The translations under genes were made by a program, and so were the position numbers. Shown here piece after piece: positions 1-12,400 of a stretch of DNA of 64,000 nucleotides. Position 1 is the first letter of the stretch. Each line of letters begins with the position of its first letter. The stretch is from Saccharomycopsis fibuligera x Saccharomycopsis cf. fibuligera (lineage: Eukaryota > Ascomycota > Saccharomycetes > Ascoideales > Saccharomycopsidaceae): positions 3,844,001-3,908,000 of the forward strand of contig CP012817.1 in NCBI GenBank assembly GCA_001936135.1, given 5' to 3'. The notes under the pieces are model-generated. The model was not told the DNA's origin. It saw only the letters and a list, made by a program, of their open reading frames with translations, and made no database searches.

Positions 1-1242
1 GTATTCATATTGCTGAAGCCTTAAATATCCCTTACTTCAGAGCATTTACTATGCCTTGGACAAGAACAAGAGCATACCCCCCATGCATTTATTGTTCCTG
101 AGCTGAAAAAAGGGGGAAGTTATAATTATTTTACTCATGTTATGTTTGAAAATGTATTTTGGAAAGGAATTTCTAGCCAAGTGAACAAATGGAGAAAAAG
201 CGCATTAGGATTAGGCAGAACAGACTTGTATCAGTTACAGCAAAATAAAGTACCATTTTTATATAATGTTTCACCAACGGTATTCCCGCCATCTGTGGAT
301 TTTGCTGATTGGGTCAAAGTCACCGGTTATTGGTTTTTGGATGAGAAAGACAGCTACAAGCCACCCGCTGAACTTCAACAATTTATTAAAGATGCAAGAG
401 CCGCAAAGAAAAAATTAATTTATATTGGCTTTGGATCCATTGTGGTATCTGACCCTAAAGAACTAACCGCAGCGGTAATTGAAGCCGTGAAAAAAGCAGA
501 TGTTTGGTGCGTGTTAAATAAAGGCTGGTCCAATAGACTAGAAGGTGGAGATAAAGAACTTGAGATTGAATTACCTTCACAAATCTATAACGCTGGCTCA
601 GTTCCGCATGACTGGCTTTTCAACCACGTTGATGCTGCAGTGCATCATGGTGGCTCAGGCACCACTGGTGCATCTTTAAGACATGGCTTACCAACCATAA
701 TCAAGCCATTTTTTGGTGATCAGTTTTTTTATGCCCATAGAGTTGAAGATATGAGCGTTGGCATATATCTCAAGAAATTGAACAAAGATTCTTTAGCAAA
801 AGCTATCAAAGAAGCAGTAACTAGCACAAGAATCATAAAAAAGGCAAAGGCCGTAGGGATAAAAATAAGACTGGAAAATGGTGTCCAAAGTGCAATGCAA
901 ACGATTTATAGTCAACTTGACTATGCTCAGAGCTTGATTTCATCAAAGAGGGAAATAAGTCATAATGTTGACGTTAATTCGGTGAGAGTCAGTAATGTGG
1001 CCAACCAGCGGCAGCAACCAGAACCACAGCAGTTTCAGGCTCCTACTGAACGGGAAGGAGGAAAGGAAGGGGAAGGAGAAATTGGTGATATTGATGACTA
1101 TATTAACGATAGTATTGCCAATAGTTTAAAATTGAGTGGGGGAAGTGATACTGATAATAATTATTTGGCGGATTCGTTGCAAGCTAGCGGGGAAATTGTC
1201 TCTCAGAGGCGGAAATCCAATGGTTCTTGGCTTTTGCTATGA
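1..1242 (+). CDS. ATG26: Sterol 3-beta-glucosyltransferase, C-terminal part (5' end outside window, apparent frameshift)
   Basis: UDP-glucose:sterol glucosyltransferase, which makes steryl glucosides; in methylotrophic yeasts it is needed for pexophagy. The last ~410 residues are visible. The GT-B C-terminal domain carries the nucleotide-sugar signature [18 protein letters not shown] and the family blocks [10 protein letters not shown] and VPFLYNVSP. Before base 77 the protein reads in one frame ([19 protein letters not shown], from base 3). After the C run at 77-82 it continues in the next frame as [12 protein letters not shown] and then [10 protein letters not shown]. One extra C therefore breaks the frame, and the first ATG after the break is at 142. 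The ~100 residues after the transferase domain are Gln/Glu/Asp-rich and unconserved. No stop occurs in the 1.1 kb after the break, so a recent mutation or a base-calling error is likelier than an old pseudogene. Confidence 0.92.
77..82 (+). other. Homopolymer C6 at the ATG26 frame break
   Basis: Six Cs follow GCATA. The conserved protein needs five here (Tyr-Pro-His). With six, the frame runs into TGA 28 bases later. Confidence 0.8.
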
Positions 1243-1884
1243 TAACGTAGTTCGGGTTTGCCCATCGAATCAACGGTATGACGTGTAAAGAACAGCATTC
1301 GTTTAATTAGTTTTCTATACTTTAATTTGATTAAATTTATAACATAGAATAATACAATCGCGTAATGATAAAGCTGAGTGAAATAAAAGGATAAGCTAAA
1401 GATATTATTATAAGTTTTTTGTTTAACTATGTACAATAACATGTCTTCACATACATATGCATTAATTTCCTTTTTCGTTTCCATGAAGCATTTTCTGCGA
1501 TTTTGAGGGTGTATAAGCTCTTTTCAAACAACATTGAAAAGTAGAAATTAAGCTAACAAAAGAAAAAGAAAGAAACAAAGGAGAGAAAATACACTATTGT
1601 ATACTAAACATACAAAAAGAAGGAAACAACGAACTAAAACGTCAAATCTACCTGAGGGTAAAAAGGTAAAAAAATGAAAAGCATAGAAAAGCAAAAACAA
1701 GCAATAGAACAGGAAGGAAAAAGCATTAACAAAAAAGGGAAAAAAACGGTATTAAAGATAAGTAACAAAAGCAAGAACAAAACTATATGAGGGAATTTTA
1801 AAAGGATGGACTGAAATCAAAAAAGCATGAAAAAAAATTAAAAAATAAAAAGTTAGATTGAAAAGACCTTGAACCATTATATTA
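1243..1884. other. Intergenic, between converging ATG26 and LRG1
   Basis: A-rich 3' flank shared by two converging genes. I see no credible gene in it. It contains many A-tracts and presumably holds both poly(A) regions. Confidence 0.6.
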
Positions 1885-4800
1885 TCATTCATTTTGTGCG
1901 TCAATTACTGCATTATTTCCTTGATGAAGTTCAGTACTATTTATCAAAGCAGACTTAACTCTCTCATGACCCAAATTAGCACTCTTGCTTATGGCTCCTT
2001 CATTGTCTAATAGATGTGGATGATTTTTTAAAAAGCCTTCAATTTTAGCAATAATTTCCTTTGATGTTAATCCACTTTTTCCATCTTTCTGAACCGTTAA
2101 TGACGGATCTTCTTTCAAAAGTTGATTATAGATCTCCATTATGTCTTCAGGAACAGTAGTGAATTCATCTTGATTTTCGATCAAAACATTCACAACTTCA
2201 ATTGACAAGTAATAGCCATCGCCTGCTTCAGTATTAGCTTGAAGAATATTTGGTGCTGCAGGGCCACCTTTTGGATCTTCTGCTGGTTTTTGATAAAGAA
2301 TATTTGGTGCAAGCACTGTAGCCAAGTTATATGAATTCATCTTAGATCCAGTTTCTTCATCAATATAGGAAAATGAAGCAACCCAGCTAAGAAAGAAAAG
2401 CAAAATTTCTAGTAAATCTCTATTGCATCTAGGAAGCATTGAAAATACCAATTTCAAGATCCGTTTTCTTGTATCAGTATTATCAAACTTTTGCGATTCA
2501 ATCCATACATCATATAGCTTAAAAGTAAACAAAGGGTCTGGCATTTCTCTCAAAAACTTCTTCATTAATGCTGACAATTGGATTTGTGTCTCATTGTTAA
2601 AATCTGGCAATTTTTCAGGATTTTCATTGATAGCTTCTGTTAACTCTCTTAACCTCTTAATGTTACCATTTTTACGAAAAATACCTTCTACTGTCATATC
2701 CTTTTGGTGCAAAGCTGCCAAACAATCATCCACAAAAGCAGGAATCCTTAAAGGTTGAGGCCCAACAGCTTGCGTTGATTCAACACCATACCTTTCAGTA
2801 AGGTCTTCCAACGGAGCACCAAAAACTTTTGGTCCTCTGTATGACTTTTTGCCACTTCCTTTAATTCTGTTCCAGAAAGTCTGCTGTTTTCTTGTAGGTA
2901 TCAATTCTAGTAATTTTTCAAATGTAAAGTTTTTTGATATGATTGAATGTAAGGCAATAATGGAAATATGTCTTATGATGAAATGTTCTTCATTAGACAA
3001 TTCAGAATAATATTTGCCAATCTTTGGCTTGGAATCACCCTGTTTACTAGTATCAGGACTGTTATTATTACCAGCAGAAGTGCCAATGTATTTTGTGACA
3101 ACTTTGTCATCTTTATTAAAGTTTCCTTCTCTTTGATGCCTAAAGGCATTAGGAATCAATTCTTTAGTTTCTTCAGCAGCCACAATTCTATGAATATCGT
3201 CCAAAGTTAACTTTTCCTTTTGAAGCAAATTATTTACAACATCTGGCGAAGCAAAACTATCAGGTTCGTCATGAATTTCAAGGTTACTATCGTCAATTTG
3301 CATAGATTTTTTACCATCTGAGTCTACATTGTCCTCTTGATTAGCCATACCGGCCATCTTAGGTTCAGGAGCATTAAGAATGGTAGACTTTCTAAAACTT
3401 CCTACTGCTGATTTATTTTGCTGTTGTCTGCCCTGTCTTGCTGATTTTAATCTTTTAATGTCCGTTATTGTTTGGGCATAATTCTGTTCAACTTTACGTT
3501 TCTCAATACTTGCTCTATGATTCTCTGCACTCTGGATGCGCTGTTGCTGGCCGTTTCCGTTGATGAAAGCATTATTGTTGGAGCCACTTGCAGCCATATT
3601 TTTCTCAATCACATACTTTACCCTCACCAATGCTATTTCACTGATGTAAATGATTTGCATCAATTTACTGACGTATTCAAAGCCGGTCTCACAGCTTACA
3701 TCATTAGCAAGAATGGTGCAATCTGGACAAAAAATTTGTTGCTGATCAAGACTGAAGGTGGAGCTTTTCACCAATTTTTCATCAATCAGACAACCACAGT
3801 TATCACATTTGAGACAGTGAAAGTGCCATCTTAAATTATTGATTTTGTTAAACTTGATACAACTCTCCTCAATGGTCTCATTGCAGCGGAAACAGCAATC
3901 TGTTGAACTCACAGGAACTAGTGTTGATATGACTTTAAACGGATCATCTGCATTATAAATATTAAGATGGTTATGGACCTCTTTCAAAAATTTGTCTGTT
4001 GCAATCTGATTGTGCACCACTTTATTGTATTCCAAAACATTATGTAAGCCATACCTGACAATCAACTTTAAGTAATGCGCAAGGCCTGTAACAAGTGATA
4101 ATATTTTTCGAAATACGTTTTTCCCAGCACTATTGAAGTCGCCACCATTTGCGGAAATTTTTTTCAAAAATGCCAAATATGTCATTAATTTTGCTGACAA
4201 ATTTCTTGGTTCCTTTTGCAAAGACTCATATCGTATCTTAACGGGAGTATAGTTTGGTTCTCCAGTGGGCTCTATTTGTTTCATTTCTTCATCTTGTGCT
4301 TTCTGTAAAACACCTTCAACATCAAGCAAGTAAAGCATATCAAATGCTTTGAATAAAGCTTCTATTTTCAAAACCAACCTAGCAGCAGCATTTAGACCGC
4401 CTATCTGATTACCGCTAGTAGCAAATTGCAACATTGAAGAAATGCAGGAAGCAGTGGCTTCTTCGAAGCTCAATAAGGTATTCCAAATCCTTGATATTAA
4501 TGATAAATCAATGGTGTAACTTTCAATTTGTGCTTTTGATGGATTGATGCACTCTATCGGGATGGTAACATTCCAAAACTTGTAGCACATGTAACATTCC
4601 GGATGCCATTGCTGAACTCTACCGCCTCTGAATAATTCGATAAACTGTTTAAGAATTGGAGTATTACAACCTTCACAATGTTTTGCAAATAACTTGGAGT
4701 AGTGGTAGTAGCAATAAATTCCCTTATCATGCTCATAAAATGACTCATCAGTTTCAAAAACTTTGCTACAAATCACACATGTAAAATGCTCCAAATGGTA

Positions 4801-5325
4801 TTTGTGGCCAATTGCAGTAATATAAGAACCTCGCAAAGCTTGGTTACAATTGTAACAAATCAAGTCCAATTTCTTGAAGTAATCATATTCACAAAGGGGA
4901 ACTTGAATCTTTTCGCCATTAATGACATGTTCAGAAGGAAAAAATTTTGAAGAGCATGGTTTGTTACACTCTGCACACCTGAAGCAATCAATATGATAGG
5001 TCATACCCATAGCTCTGACAAATTGACCAGCAATTGGACTACCACATTTAGCACATACTTTTTTAGGTTTTTTTATATGATTTTCTATCAGTTGATCTGA
5101 ATTTAAGTGATTTATATAAGGGCCGGTACTATCTCGCTGATTTGGAAGCTGTCCTTGCTGTATGAATGGACCATGCGGCTGGTTGAGGGCAATTTGGTTG
5201 TCTGGTTTATATGCGTCTGGTAGCTCAAGACCATGATTTTTAAATTCTTGCAAAGAAGGCGGTGGTTTGGACTTTCGCTGCTCGATTACCGGACTTGGAG
5301 TAGACATGAGATCATTCTCAGGCAT
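1885..5325 (-). CDS. LRG1: LIM-domain Rho GTPase-activating protein Lrg1
   Basis: GAP for Rho1-type GTPases, acting on cell-wall glucan synthesis, cell integrity and filamentous growth. Three LIM zinc domains are visible. Two lie in tandem near residues 90-215 (CAKCGSPIAGQF..., CYNCNQALRGSY...), followed by a Cys-rich half-module; another is near residues 480-540 (CCFRCNETIEESC ... FCPDC). The RhoGAP domain is at about 840-1040, with VEGIFRKNGNIKRLREL holding the arginine finger and FLREMPDPLFTF following. Three LIM units plus C-terminal GAP separates Lrg1 from the two-LIM Rga1/Rga2 type. The block TLDDIHRIVAAEETKEL also matches Lrg1. At 1146 residues it is slightly longer than the S. cerevisiae protein. 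The start is the only ATG of this frame before an upstream stop at 5392-5394; see the finding on a possible out-of-frame N-terminal extension. Confidence 0.95.
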   Translation of the reverse strand: MPENDLMSTPSPVIEQRKSKPPPSLQEFKNHGLELPDAYKPDNQIALNQPHGPFIQQGQLPNQRDSTGPYINHLNSDQLIENHIKKPKKVCAKCGSPIAGQFVRAMGMTYHIDCFRCAECNKPCSSKFFPSEHVINGEKIQVPLCEYDYFKKLDLICYNCNQALRGSYITAIGHKYHLEHFTCVICSKVFETDESFYEHDKGIYCYYHYSKLFAKHCEGCNTPILKQFIELFRGGRVQQWHPECYMCYKFWNVTIPIECINPSKAQIESYTIDLSLISRIWNTLLSFEEATASCISSMLQFATSGNQIGGLNAAARLVLKIEALFKAFDMLYLLDVEGVLQKAQDEEMKQIEPTGEPNYTPVKIRYESLQKEPRNLSAKLMTYLAFLKKISANGGDFNSAGKNVFRKILSLVTGLAHYLKLIVRYGLHNVLEYNKVVHNQIATDKFLKEVHNHLNIYNADDPFKVISTLVPVSSTDCCFRCNETIEESCIKFNKINNLRWHFHCLKCDNCGCLIDEKLVKSSTFSLDQQQIFCPDCTILANDVSCETGFEYVSKLMQIIYISEIALVRVKYVIEKNMAASGSNNNAFINGNGQQQRIQSAENHRASIEKRKVEQNYAQTITDIKRLKSARQGRQQQNKSAVGSFRKSTILNAPEPKMAGMANQEDNVDSDGKKSMQIDDSNLEIHDEPDSFASPDVVNNLLQKEKLTLDDIHRIVAAEETKELIPNAFRHQREGNFNKDDKVVTKYIGTSAGNNNSPDTSKQGDSKPKIGKYYSELSNEEHFIIRHISIIALHSIISKNFTFEKLLELIPTRKQQTFWNRIKGSGKKSYRGPKVFGAPLEDLTERYGVESTQAVGPQPLRIPAFVDDCLAALHQKDMTVEGIFRKNGNIKRLRELTEAINENPEKLPDFNNETQIQLSALMKKFLREMPDPLFTFKLYDVWIESQKFDNTDTRKRILKLVFSMLPRCNRDLLEILLFFLSWVASFSYIDEETGSKMNSYNLATVLAPNILYQKPAEDPKGGPAAPNILQANTEAGDGYYLSIEVVNVLIENQDEFTTVPEDIMEIYNQLLKEDPSLTVQKDGKSGLTSKEIIAKIEGFLKNHPHLLDNEGAISKSANLGHERVKSALINSTELHQGNNAVIDAQNE

Positions 5326-6467
5326 TGGTGGGATCTTTGCCAGTTTGTTTTTGGCTTCAGAGATATCCGAGCCCGCTGTCTTTCTGTAGCATCACTGGCC
5401 ACAGAGATTCTTGAGGATTTGTAAGTGACTTTATTGGAAGACGTCATGTTATGCTTATGATTGCGATTAGTATCACTACTGTTTCGAGCATTAGCTAGTA
5501 GTCTATTTTCTTGACCGTAGTCGTGATTTCTAATATCTGATCCAAAGACTTGAGAGAATGACTGGATTCTTGTAGGATCATTCATAATTTTTTGGCTAAA
5601 AGATAAGGTTGTATGAATACACAAACCTCAGGTAAATTAATAGATTTTGTATGATTACACGGTATTAATTTCAATTATTTTGATTTTTTTTATTGACTTC
5701 TTTTTTTTTTTTTTTTTTTTGAATCGAATGTTGGGGCAAAAGTACAGTTATGATAATGCCTGGTGCAAATTTTTAGTTGGATGAAGTGAGATGAAGTGTA
5801 ATAGTGCTTGAGGGGTGTTTTGGTGGAGGTCTAAATATAGATCAAAACAAGTTATAGCCAAGCTGGCAACATGGAAGAAAAACTATTTTGATCAACGGCG
5901 CTCCAAAAGACAAAGAGTCGCTTTTAGGCTGTGAACACTATTGCAAAAGGAATAAAGCACAGGCTGTTGATGCCAATTGTGAGTATAGGTCTGTAGAAAT
6001 ACAGAGTAAGTACTCAGCAGGCGATCCTATTAATGTGATTGGTGTAGTTGGTTCTATTATTACTTTATAGTTTTCTTATTTTGTTTTCCTTTATTTTTTC
6101 TGTTTTGACACGAAACTGCGATTTCCTCAGAAAGAGAATGCTGTGAACCCGTGCTCCCAACCGCGTCCTTGTGGGCCTTTTTCCTCATTCGTCGACCTCA
6201 GTTACTGTGTAAGGAAACTTAACCAGATCACCAGCAAAACTAGCAGCAACGTCACTTGCCGGTACTAACGCTAGATTAATTATATCCATGCAGCTGCTAT
6301 CGTAACGATCCTTGCCTCGTCAGTAGCCTGCACTTCTAAAATTACGATGCGTAAGCGACGCTTTGTTAAATAAAATCAATAAATCCAAACAATTATAATA
6401 ACGTGAAATGCAATAAACTGTTAAATAAAAGTAAGTAGTATAGTATATACACAAAAGTTGTATACAT
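5326..6467. other. Intergenic: LRG1 upstream region and LAA1 downstream region
   Basis: Holds a T20 tract at 5701-5720 in the LRG1 promoter side and an open minus-strand frame (ATG at 5585) overlapping the LRG1 start. The rest, 5730-6467, shows no supported gene; a 60-codon plus-strand frame at 5888 has no recognisable features. Confidence 0.5.
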
Positions 6468-9400
6468 TCAGCTCCCAAACATCTTCAACTGAATATGTGA
6501 CTGCTGTGAACTTTTTTGTTCATTACTAAACCTTGAGTTGAATGCGCTGATATCAAACTTAACCAAGTTCTCAGTCTTGGACTTCTGCTCAACAGAAAGA
6601 ACTTCATTCACAACAACTTTGAAACTTTCCGAACTCAAGTTAAGCAAATTCAAGAGTTTATCATGCAAGTATTGTTTAAATTGTCCTGACACAAAATCTG
6701 CACCAAGCTTTTCATCATACCAACAAATTAATGGGATAATAATGGTGAAAATTGGTACTAGCTGCTCTTTTTCAGAAAATTGTTTGCTATATAAGACAAT
6801 CATTTCAATTATCACGCGAGGATCTTCTATTTGATCATTTTTGTTGACTAGCAACTTAACGAGCGATGGTATTAATTTCTTCATTATGGTAATACCAGCA
6901 GCACTATTACTTTTAGTAGCATATAGTATCAAACTCTTGATAGATTGAATACCAACTGGCAAAGAAGCCCTTTCCAATAAAGAAGCAACCAAGCTATCTA
7001 TAAGCAAGTTAATGTCATCTGTATTAATGTTTAATAAATCTCCAGCAGTTGTTATCAATACCATTATCGTTAGAATCGAGCTGCTGCTATTTTTGAAAGA
7101 AGGTCTAATCAATTGGTAAAAATAATTGACCAAATCATGGCTTCCATGGTTATTCAAGCTGGTTATAATTTGTTTGATATTAGATAAAATAATTGGCACC
7201 AAAACATCTTTATACTCTTCGTTCAAATATATTAGAGAAAACACATAAAGTAACGAAGAGAATAAGTCCACCTCCATGACAACAGGAAATTTTTCAATCA
7301 TGTTAACTAAAGCACTGAACGATTTTTTCAAAATAGTTGTTTGAATTTGTGTAAAATCTTTCTTCCCAACATCCGATCCAGCATTTTCATCCCCAATGAA
7401 AGGAATTATATTTACAATAGATATCATGATAACACGTAATAACTCGAACAACTTACCAATATTATCAGTAAAATCCTGGGCTGACTTGTCTTGCAAGTTG
7501 AAATAGTTTAAGAATAAGCCAGAAATAATATCAATAATCACTAATTTCTCCTCATCATCACTCACCAATATCAATCTATCAAACAAATCAATAGATTCTG
7601 CAAAAACCTGGTCTTGGAAAATGATGTCAGACGAAATCTTAGAATGCAAAAGCTTGTTGAGAGCTGCTAAGACTCTGTAATTATTTTTAGCCTTTGATGT
7701 AGACGAAAACAATGATGTAGAATTCTGAATTGATGAAGGCTTAATGAGCACTTCAATGCATTGAGCAAAAAGGACAAAGAAAAAGTTGCTAGCATCATTT
7801 TCAAGCAAAGAATAAATCAATTGCCCTTGCTCTTCAATAATACAACCAATCACATCAACAAAGTTGATCCAACATGCTTCATATAACTGTAATTCAGCTT
7901 CCTTATCTCCCGGCTCCTCAATATCATTACCGTATTTCAAGCTAGAATATTCACGCAACGCCAATATCCACATAGGCACGAGAATTTCCAAGTATTTGTC
8001 GACAAAAGCACTTATTTGTTCAGAATTTTTTCTAGTATTCTCATCATTCTTTTGCAATTTAGAATAAATTTTCAACTCTGCCCAAGAATTCAAAACAGAT
8101 AACTTAATTCTTCTTTTTCCTCTCAAGGTTACAATTTCAACTTCTCCAATTTTAGGTTCGCCCTGTGAAGAGAACTCTTCCAATGAGGTAACCAAAATTC
8201 TTAAAATTCTACCACATCTGTCAACCGAAACAATATTTGAACCAACAAACTTAGCGCACACATTAATAGCCTCGCTGGCTAGTATCGTTGAACTGTCACT
8301 AGTAAAAGCTGGTGTCAATGCGGCAGTGATCTGAGCTTGTTGCTGTTCAAGTAAAGAAACTGAATCATAAAGCTGATCCTTAGCATCAGCATAAATTGTA
8401 ATAATGTCACCCAAAATGTGTATACCAACTAATCTCAAAGACATAATAGATGAAGTGGAAGCACTAAAGGACACTTTAACCAAATCTTGAATCTTGGGTT
8501 GAAATTGCTGATAAAGTTTGAAATCTGTTTTTGCATTAGACAACAATAATTGGATAAGTTCTAGAACAAATAACTTAAACTTATGACTCGATGGTTCTTC
8601 GGACTCAGCGGTATTTGAAACAGCATTAGAGTTTGTGCCATCTGCATTCCCAGCACGATTATCACCCTCAGCACTTTCAGCACCTTTTGCCATAGACTCA
8701 ATTTCTTCATCTTGGATATCTACTCTGATAGTTTTTTTATTATGTTTCGTTAAAGTAGCTTTGTATGAGCCGTACAATTCATCATATAGTTTATTTCGAT
8801 GAATTCTATAAAGTGTGTTAAGTACTGTAAACCACTTGATGTCAATAGAGGATTCTAACCAGTACCGTATTAATAATTGCAAGTCCTTGAAATCTGGATT
8901 GAAATCGACACAAATCCATAAGAATTGCTTAATTTCTCTTTCCAAAACATTTTCCACTGGGAATATTTTAATCAACTGGAAGTAACAACTCAAAACCCTG
9001 TTCAATAGGTTATGGCTTGAAGTTGTTGGAAAAACCTCATTTGTATCATTGAATATAGGTAGTGACTGATTGTAGTTACCAACAGAGCTCTTTAAATTGT
9101 TTTTCAACAAGTAGTTCAACACCTTGATGTAAATTCTTAATGAAAACGCATTTTTGTCAAATATCATCAAGTTTTGAATAGATTTTAAAGTTTCTTGCAA
9201 AATAACAGGGTCGCTCTCCACAAATAAAAAGCTTGTTAATAAATTTGAAAGCAATTCTTTTGATCGTGGCTTCAATTCTCTAACATTAGGACCTAACGAC
9301 AAAATGATTGATCTAACTAGTCTAGCAATAAGTTTGTCGGACTGAAAGAATAAACTAAAGTTGGAGGTAAGATTTGAAGATTTGTGAATTGTATAATCGT

Positions 9401-12400
9401 CATTAAGCAAAAATGCTTCTAATTTTTCCAAAATTTGGGAGCCTAAGCTATTATTGATCGATAAGTGTGACTCAACTAACGTAACTAACGAGTACAAACT
9501 CCAATAGTGTACAACAGGATGAGGATCGGTAGTTAATGAGAGTATGACATCCAATATTGTATTAAAGTTCTGTGAGTTGTATTTGTAAATGTCACTTATG
9601 ATTAATACATCAGCTGATCTGGTGAATGGGTTATTATTTTCAACGATGTCATTGATATGAATATTAGTTCTTTCTGTAATATTTGGAAACTGTGATGATA
9701 ATAAGGAAATAGAGTTTGCATTTAACTGAAAAACAAATGGCTCCTTCAAGTCTATAGATTTTAACGTTTCCATGAGAGTAGGTAATATATTGTTCTCCAA
9801 AGTAATGCCATTTTTCCGACAAACAGATAAAAGACCATGGATGGCAATAGCAGCATTGATTATTATAGCTTTCACTCTTAACCTTGATGCTTTTTTGCTC
9901 AACAAATTACCTCTCATCTGCTCAAGGAGTGACTGCTGAATTTTAGATGACAAATACGGAAAAACTAATGAGAAAATTTCGATAGACAAATCAATGATTG
10001 AGGTATTTAATCCATAACTAAATTCTTCGGTAGAAGAATAGCTCTCATCATAAACCTTTAAGAGATAATCATTTGAAATGAATGCTGTAAAAGGATTAAA
10101 AAGCACTCGTTCCTCATACTTATCAACCCAAGTCATTGGAACATAATGACTGTATGTGTCTTTCCCCTCAATAGAATCAGGCAGCACTTTTATATCCTCG
10201 ATATCAATATCAGTTTTATAAGCTTCTTTGGAACTTTGATCATGTTTGCTATATTTGACTGACAACTCAGAAATAAACCCACTTTTCAACTTGCTAGATA
10301 ATCCATAAGACAATCCGTCGTTCACAAGGTATAAATCATGATTATTCAAATCTTCACCAACAGAATAACTCTGTTTTTCATTATGTAAGTGACTTTTAAA
10401 AACTTTCAATTCTTTTTCCTTGTCTCTTTCCTTGTCTTTGAGAGCTATATTAGCTAAAGTGTCAATTTCTTCGTTGAAAATCTCTGGATTGGAAAAATTC
10501 TTCAATGCAAAAATTAAGATCGAAGAATTTAAATCATTTTTGAGATAATTAGACAACTTGATATAACATTGTAAGATTCTCTTCTTATGCAATAAAATTA
10601 CAGCTTCCTTATCATTATTATAAACGTCTTCGCGTTCCTTACCAGTTAATTTGTTCAAGTTGGCTTCTAATGAATTGACATATGACAAGCACTTAGTGAG
10701 AAGAAAAGAAGACTGTTTGGAAATTTCGGGAGTCACAGAAACATTGTTCAAAAAATTTAAAAGACAAGTTACAGCATAGTTTCTAATTTCAAGGTTTCTG
10801 AAGACTTCTTCCATTTTTAGTTTTACCAGATCAGACTCGTTGGAAGAGCCAAATGTTGACTGATAGTTATGAGTAAGCAAATTTTTCCAGAAAATAAAAA
10901 ACTGAGATATATGAATTTTCAAAAAACTTTCATCAACGTTCATCAAACCAGTCAATAATGTCCAGCTTATTAATTTTTTGTTAAATGAAAGCTTTATTTC
11001 GGTAAGGGACTTCTCAGTTTTATCACTATTATTTCCAAGCAAATTGGAAGAGGTTATGGTTGAGACGCTTTTCAATTGAGAGGAAGCAAAAGTCAAAGTT
11101 CTGGCAATCACATCTTGAGAAACGTACTCTTTATCAATAATTTTTATCAAAAATGCTATACAATTAGCATAACCGTGAATTTTGCTAAAATCAGTAACAA
11201 TATGTGAAGGCTCTACTCTTTTTTCTGTATCACTTCCTGAAGCACCTGGAGTAGTTGATGACGTCACGCCTACTTGACCAACTTTTCTGAAGACAGTTTG
11301 AATTTCGCTCAAACAGTGGTTCAATATAGACTGTATTTGGTTTGGGAAATTTTGACAGTAAAAGACAAAAGTATTTACTGCGTGTATTCTCACTTGGAAG
11401 TTTCTGTCACCAACAAGCTTCAATAGTATTAATTTGAGCTGCTCCTGATATGATGCGACAGTTGGTCCGAGATCCTTGATTAAAAACTCTAAAATTTTCA
11501 AGAGAACTTGAACAAAAATTGGATTATTTAGCAACAAAGGCTCATTATTCAAATATTCACTGTCTATGAGTTTTTGTAGCACAAGTGTTTTATTGAATTG
11601 GCCAAGCGATTTTAAATAATATTTTTCATAAAACCAATAAATTTGAGAAAACGTTTTATTGTTATTGAAATTTTCAAGAGACAACAATGGATTGCTAACG
11701 AGACTTTTAATATTATCAAGGATTGAAAAAAAGTTTTCATACAAAAAGCCTCTGTTTTGAGCATCATTCAAAGTTAAAAAGTGAGTTAAGGAAACAAACA
11801 CAGTTGATCTAACGATTATATCATTATTTGACAAATAAATGTTAGTAAAGAACGCTAACACATTATCAAGGCTTGATATATTATTTTTAAGCAAATTTTT
11901 ATAAAATAACTCCCCAAGAGCTTTAGCACTACTCTGTCGGACAACTTTATGATTACAGCTAAATCCCATTAAAAGGTAGTTAGTGTATTCTTTAGATAAT
12001 TGGTTGACAAATAGGTTTTTATCTTTATGAGTTTTGACATTTATGGTGGAGTATTTCCTCTCAAAATCAATAAGGTGACACAAAATCTCGAAAGCATTGG
12101 CAATTGGCACTATGGGCAAGTTGACTCCATTTATAGTATTGTAATTCTTCACATCTTTGGTATCAGAGAGAAGCTTGATCAATTGCTTTACAACTTTCAA
12201 AAGCTTTGAGTGTATTGAATCGTCCAACGTGGTTACACCATTATTTCTTAATATCTTCACGAGTAAGATAGTCAACTCCGTCAACGCCACATTGGAACTG
12301 AACAAAGTCTTTGAGCTTCCTGCGATCGTCTTTATTGACTTGTAACAGTATTGGATTAAAATTGGTGCCAACGAAGTCAAATCATAACCATAAGTATCGA

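Noticed and set aside
77-82. Programmed +1 frameshift in ATG26
   Set aside because: The site does not match known yeast +1 signals, and no Atg26 is known to need one.
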